The position numbers and the translations under genes were made by a program. DNA of 58,530 bases. It comes from an uncultured Lachnospiraceae bacterium. Lineage in GTDB: Bacteria; Bacillota; Clostridia; Lachnospirales; Lachnospiraceae. This document shows positions 57,540 to 58,530 of the stretch, piece by piece. The DNA is taken from positions 1-58,530 of the forward strand of contig CARQVR010000016.1 in the NCBI GenBank assembly GCA_949051815.1. The letters run 5' to 3'. Position 1 is the stretch's first letter. Each line of letters starts with the position of its first letter. The notes below the pieces were generated by a model. It saw only the letters and a list, made by a program, of their open reading frames with translations. It was not told where the DNA came from and searched no databases.

Positions 57540-58530
57540 CTACCCGATTACCACTTCTTTCCCCTCAAACGCAAATCCGTACTTCCGGATCCTCTCCTCC
57601 GGAATCCCCTTTGCCACAAGTGTCTGCGCATATTTTTTCTCTTCTATCTGTAAAAGCGCTGCCTGCACGGTGTCTTCGAGGCTGTTGTCCCTTCTGGAAT
57701 TAAATACCTTAAACTCAATCAGAATCGCATCCATATTTTCCTTTTTCGGCTCTAACATGATGTCATACCTGCCGAACCCGCTCTCACGGTTGGAGGTGAT
57801 CGTGTAGCAGTCCTCCAACTGTACCATCAACCCCAGCACAAATCCGTGATAAAACCGCTCCGGCTCCGCTTTCCCGGAAGCGCGCTTACCAGTATCAAAA
57901 TAACTGAACGTGTTGCCGGCAATCTGGTTCATATATTCATTCATGGCATCCAGATCGTCAGACAGAAGTGCCCTGACAAATGCGTTATAATTCGACACGT
58001 CCCCCGCAAACCAGCCTCTGATCATGTTTTTAAACATAATCTCCACTTCATGGTTGGTCAGCGTCAGCTCATATTTGGGTTCGCCTATGATCTCGTCTTT
58101 CCCATACTCTTCGTAATCCTGTACTTTCAGATAGCCGCCTGCCACAAGCATACTCCAGATCGCATACTCGTTCGTGTCAAGCTGGTTGTAGACGATCTGC
58201 TCATCAATAGGAACAAAAAGATGTTCGCCTTTCATCAGTCTTTCAAATGATTCCTTCACATCCCTGCTGCCCTCCCTGATCAGTTTTCCGGCCAGACTGT
58301 TAGAGCTGGTATTCGCCCAATATGTGGTAAACTTTCTTTTATCCAGTAAATTAAGGATCGACCAGGGATTATAAATATCCCTCTGTTCCCCGAAAATAAA
58401 GCCGTCATACCACCACTTGACATCCTGCTTTTCCCCGCTCATGCCAAATTCATCCAGCGCCGCAAACACTTCCGGCTCCGTAAACCCGAAGGCCGTTTCG
58501 TATTTCCCTGACGTGGTGGTCACCACTTCT
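57540..58530 (-). CDS. AAA-ATPase-like / PD-(D/E)XK nuclease family protein (5' end cut by window)
   Basis: The open frame runs from the window edge to 57540, at least 328 residues. It matches the C-terminal part of the AAA-ATPase_like plus PDDEXK_9 family: WWYDGFIFGEQRDIYNPWSI, YWANTSSNSLAGKLI, then the nuclease-fold core FYHGFVLGLMVQL, GRYDIMLEP and AILIEFKVF with the Asp and Glu-x-Lys residues. Such proteins occur in many copies in gut Bacteroidetes and Clostridia; function is unclear and a mobile or defence role has been suggested. The N-terminal ATPase part lies outside the window. It is not part of the glycan cluster, whose promoter lies just after its stop. Confidence 0.85.
   Translation of the reverse strand, partial: EVVTTTSGKYETAFGFTEPEVFAALDEFGMSGEKQDVKWWYDGFIFGEQRDIYNPWSILNLLDKRKFTTYWANTSSNSLAGKLIREGSRDVKESFERLMKGEHLFVPIDEQIVYNQLDTNEYAIWSMLVAGGYLKVQDYEEYGKDEIIGEPKYELTLTNHEVEIMFKNMIRGWFAGDVSNYNAFVRALLSDDLDAMNEYMNQIAGNTFSYFDTGKRASGKAEPERFYHGFVLGLMVQLEDCYTITSNRESGFGRYDIMLEPKKENMDAILIEFKVFNSRRDNSLEDTVQAALLQIEEKKYAQTLVAKGIPEERIRKYGFAFEGKEVVIG

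Overview
The window reads as a low-to-mid GC Gram-positive anaerobe of the class Clostridia, most likely a gut Lachnospiraceae. Reasons: a ptb-buk (phosphate butyryltransferase and butyrate kinase) pair, a stand-alone AICAR formyltransferase beside a PurO-type IMP cyclohydrolase, a BspA-type leucine-rich-repeat surface protein with a class B sortase, and strong GGAGG-type ribosome binding sites. This is inference from gene content. No rRNA or tRNA gene was seen. All genes but three are on the minus strand.

Left part (1-22.6 kb) is housekeeping: oppD (cut by the window edge), oppC, oppB and tex; a divergent plus-strand trio of small proteins (5785-7627) ending in hairpin terminators; an LRR surface protein with its class B sortase; prfB, with a programmed frameshift site that uses UAA; a toxin-antitoxin pair lying between prfB and secA; secA; buk and ptb; then AICAR formyltransferase, IMP cyclohydrolase and guaB, three consecutive steps of purine synthesis. 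Three large tandem hairpins fill the spacer downstream of guaB.

Right part (22.7-57.4 kb) is one very large, tightly packed minus-strand glycan gene cluster with a good promoter at its right end (57496-57525). From promoter to end it holds: a CDP-glycerol glycerophosphotransferase-like protein, methyltransferases, an alkaline-phosphatase-superfamily protein with a frameshift at its end, an unknown protein, a membrane-anchored Rossmann module, FkbM-type and other methyltransferases, a polysaccharide deacetylase, GT4 and GT2 glycosyltransferases, CapE-CapF-CapG for UDP-N-acetyl-L-fucosamine, a methyltransferase-kinase pair, a GT-D glycosyltransferase, a class V aminotransferase, a DUF2284 protein, LicC-like and LicD-like proteins, another GT2, then a six-gene block, a GT4, a HAD-family protein, a ribulose-phosphate epimerase-like protein and an IspD/TarI-type cytidylyltransferase.

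The six-gene block (27774-33458) is the main discovery. Four of its proteins match in family, length and key motifs the four Campylobacter jejuni enzymes that make cytidine diphosphoramidate for the O-methyl phosphoramidate capsule decoration (Cj1418 glutamine kinase, Cj1416 cytidylyltransferase, Cj1417 hydrolase, Cj1415 kinase). In place of the Campylobacter methyltransferases it carries a formyltransferase-fold protein and an unknown 190-residue protein. This suggests a phosphoramidate surface modification of new type in a Gram-positive gut bacterium.

A second cluster-wide pattern is a Rossmann-like module of about 90 residues (GxGxxG-type first loop, then an acidic second strand) found 13 times in 12 different proteins, fused at the N or C end to unrelated catalytic domains. 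The cluster holds no visible flippase, polymerase or exporter, so the glycan may be built on a protein in the cytoplasm or exported by machinery coded elsewhere. The window ends in a partial AAA-ATPase/PD-(D/E)XK family gene unrelated to the cluster.
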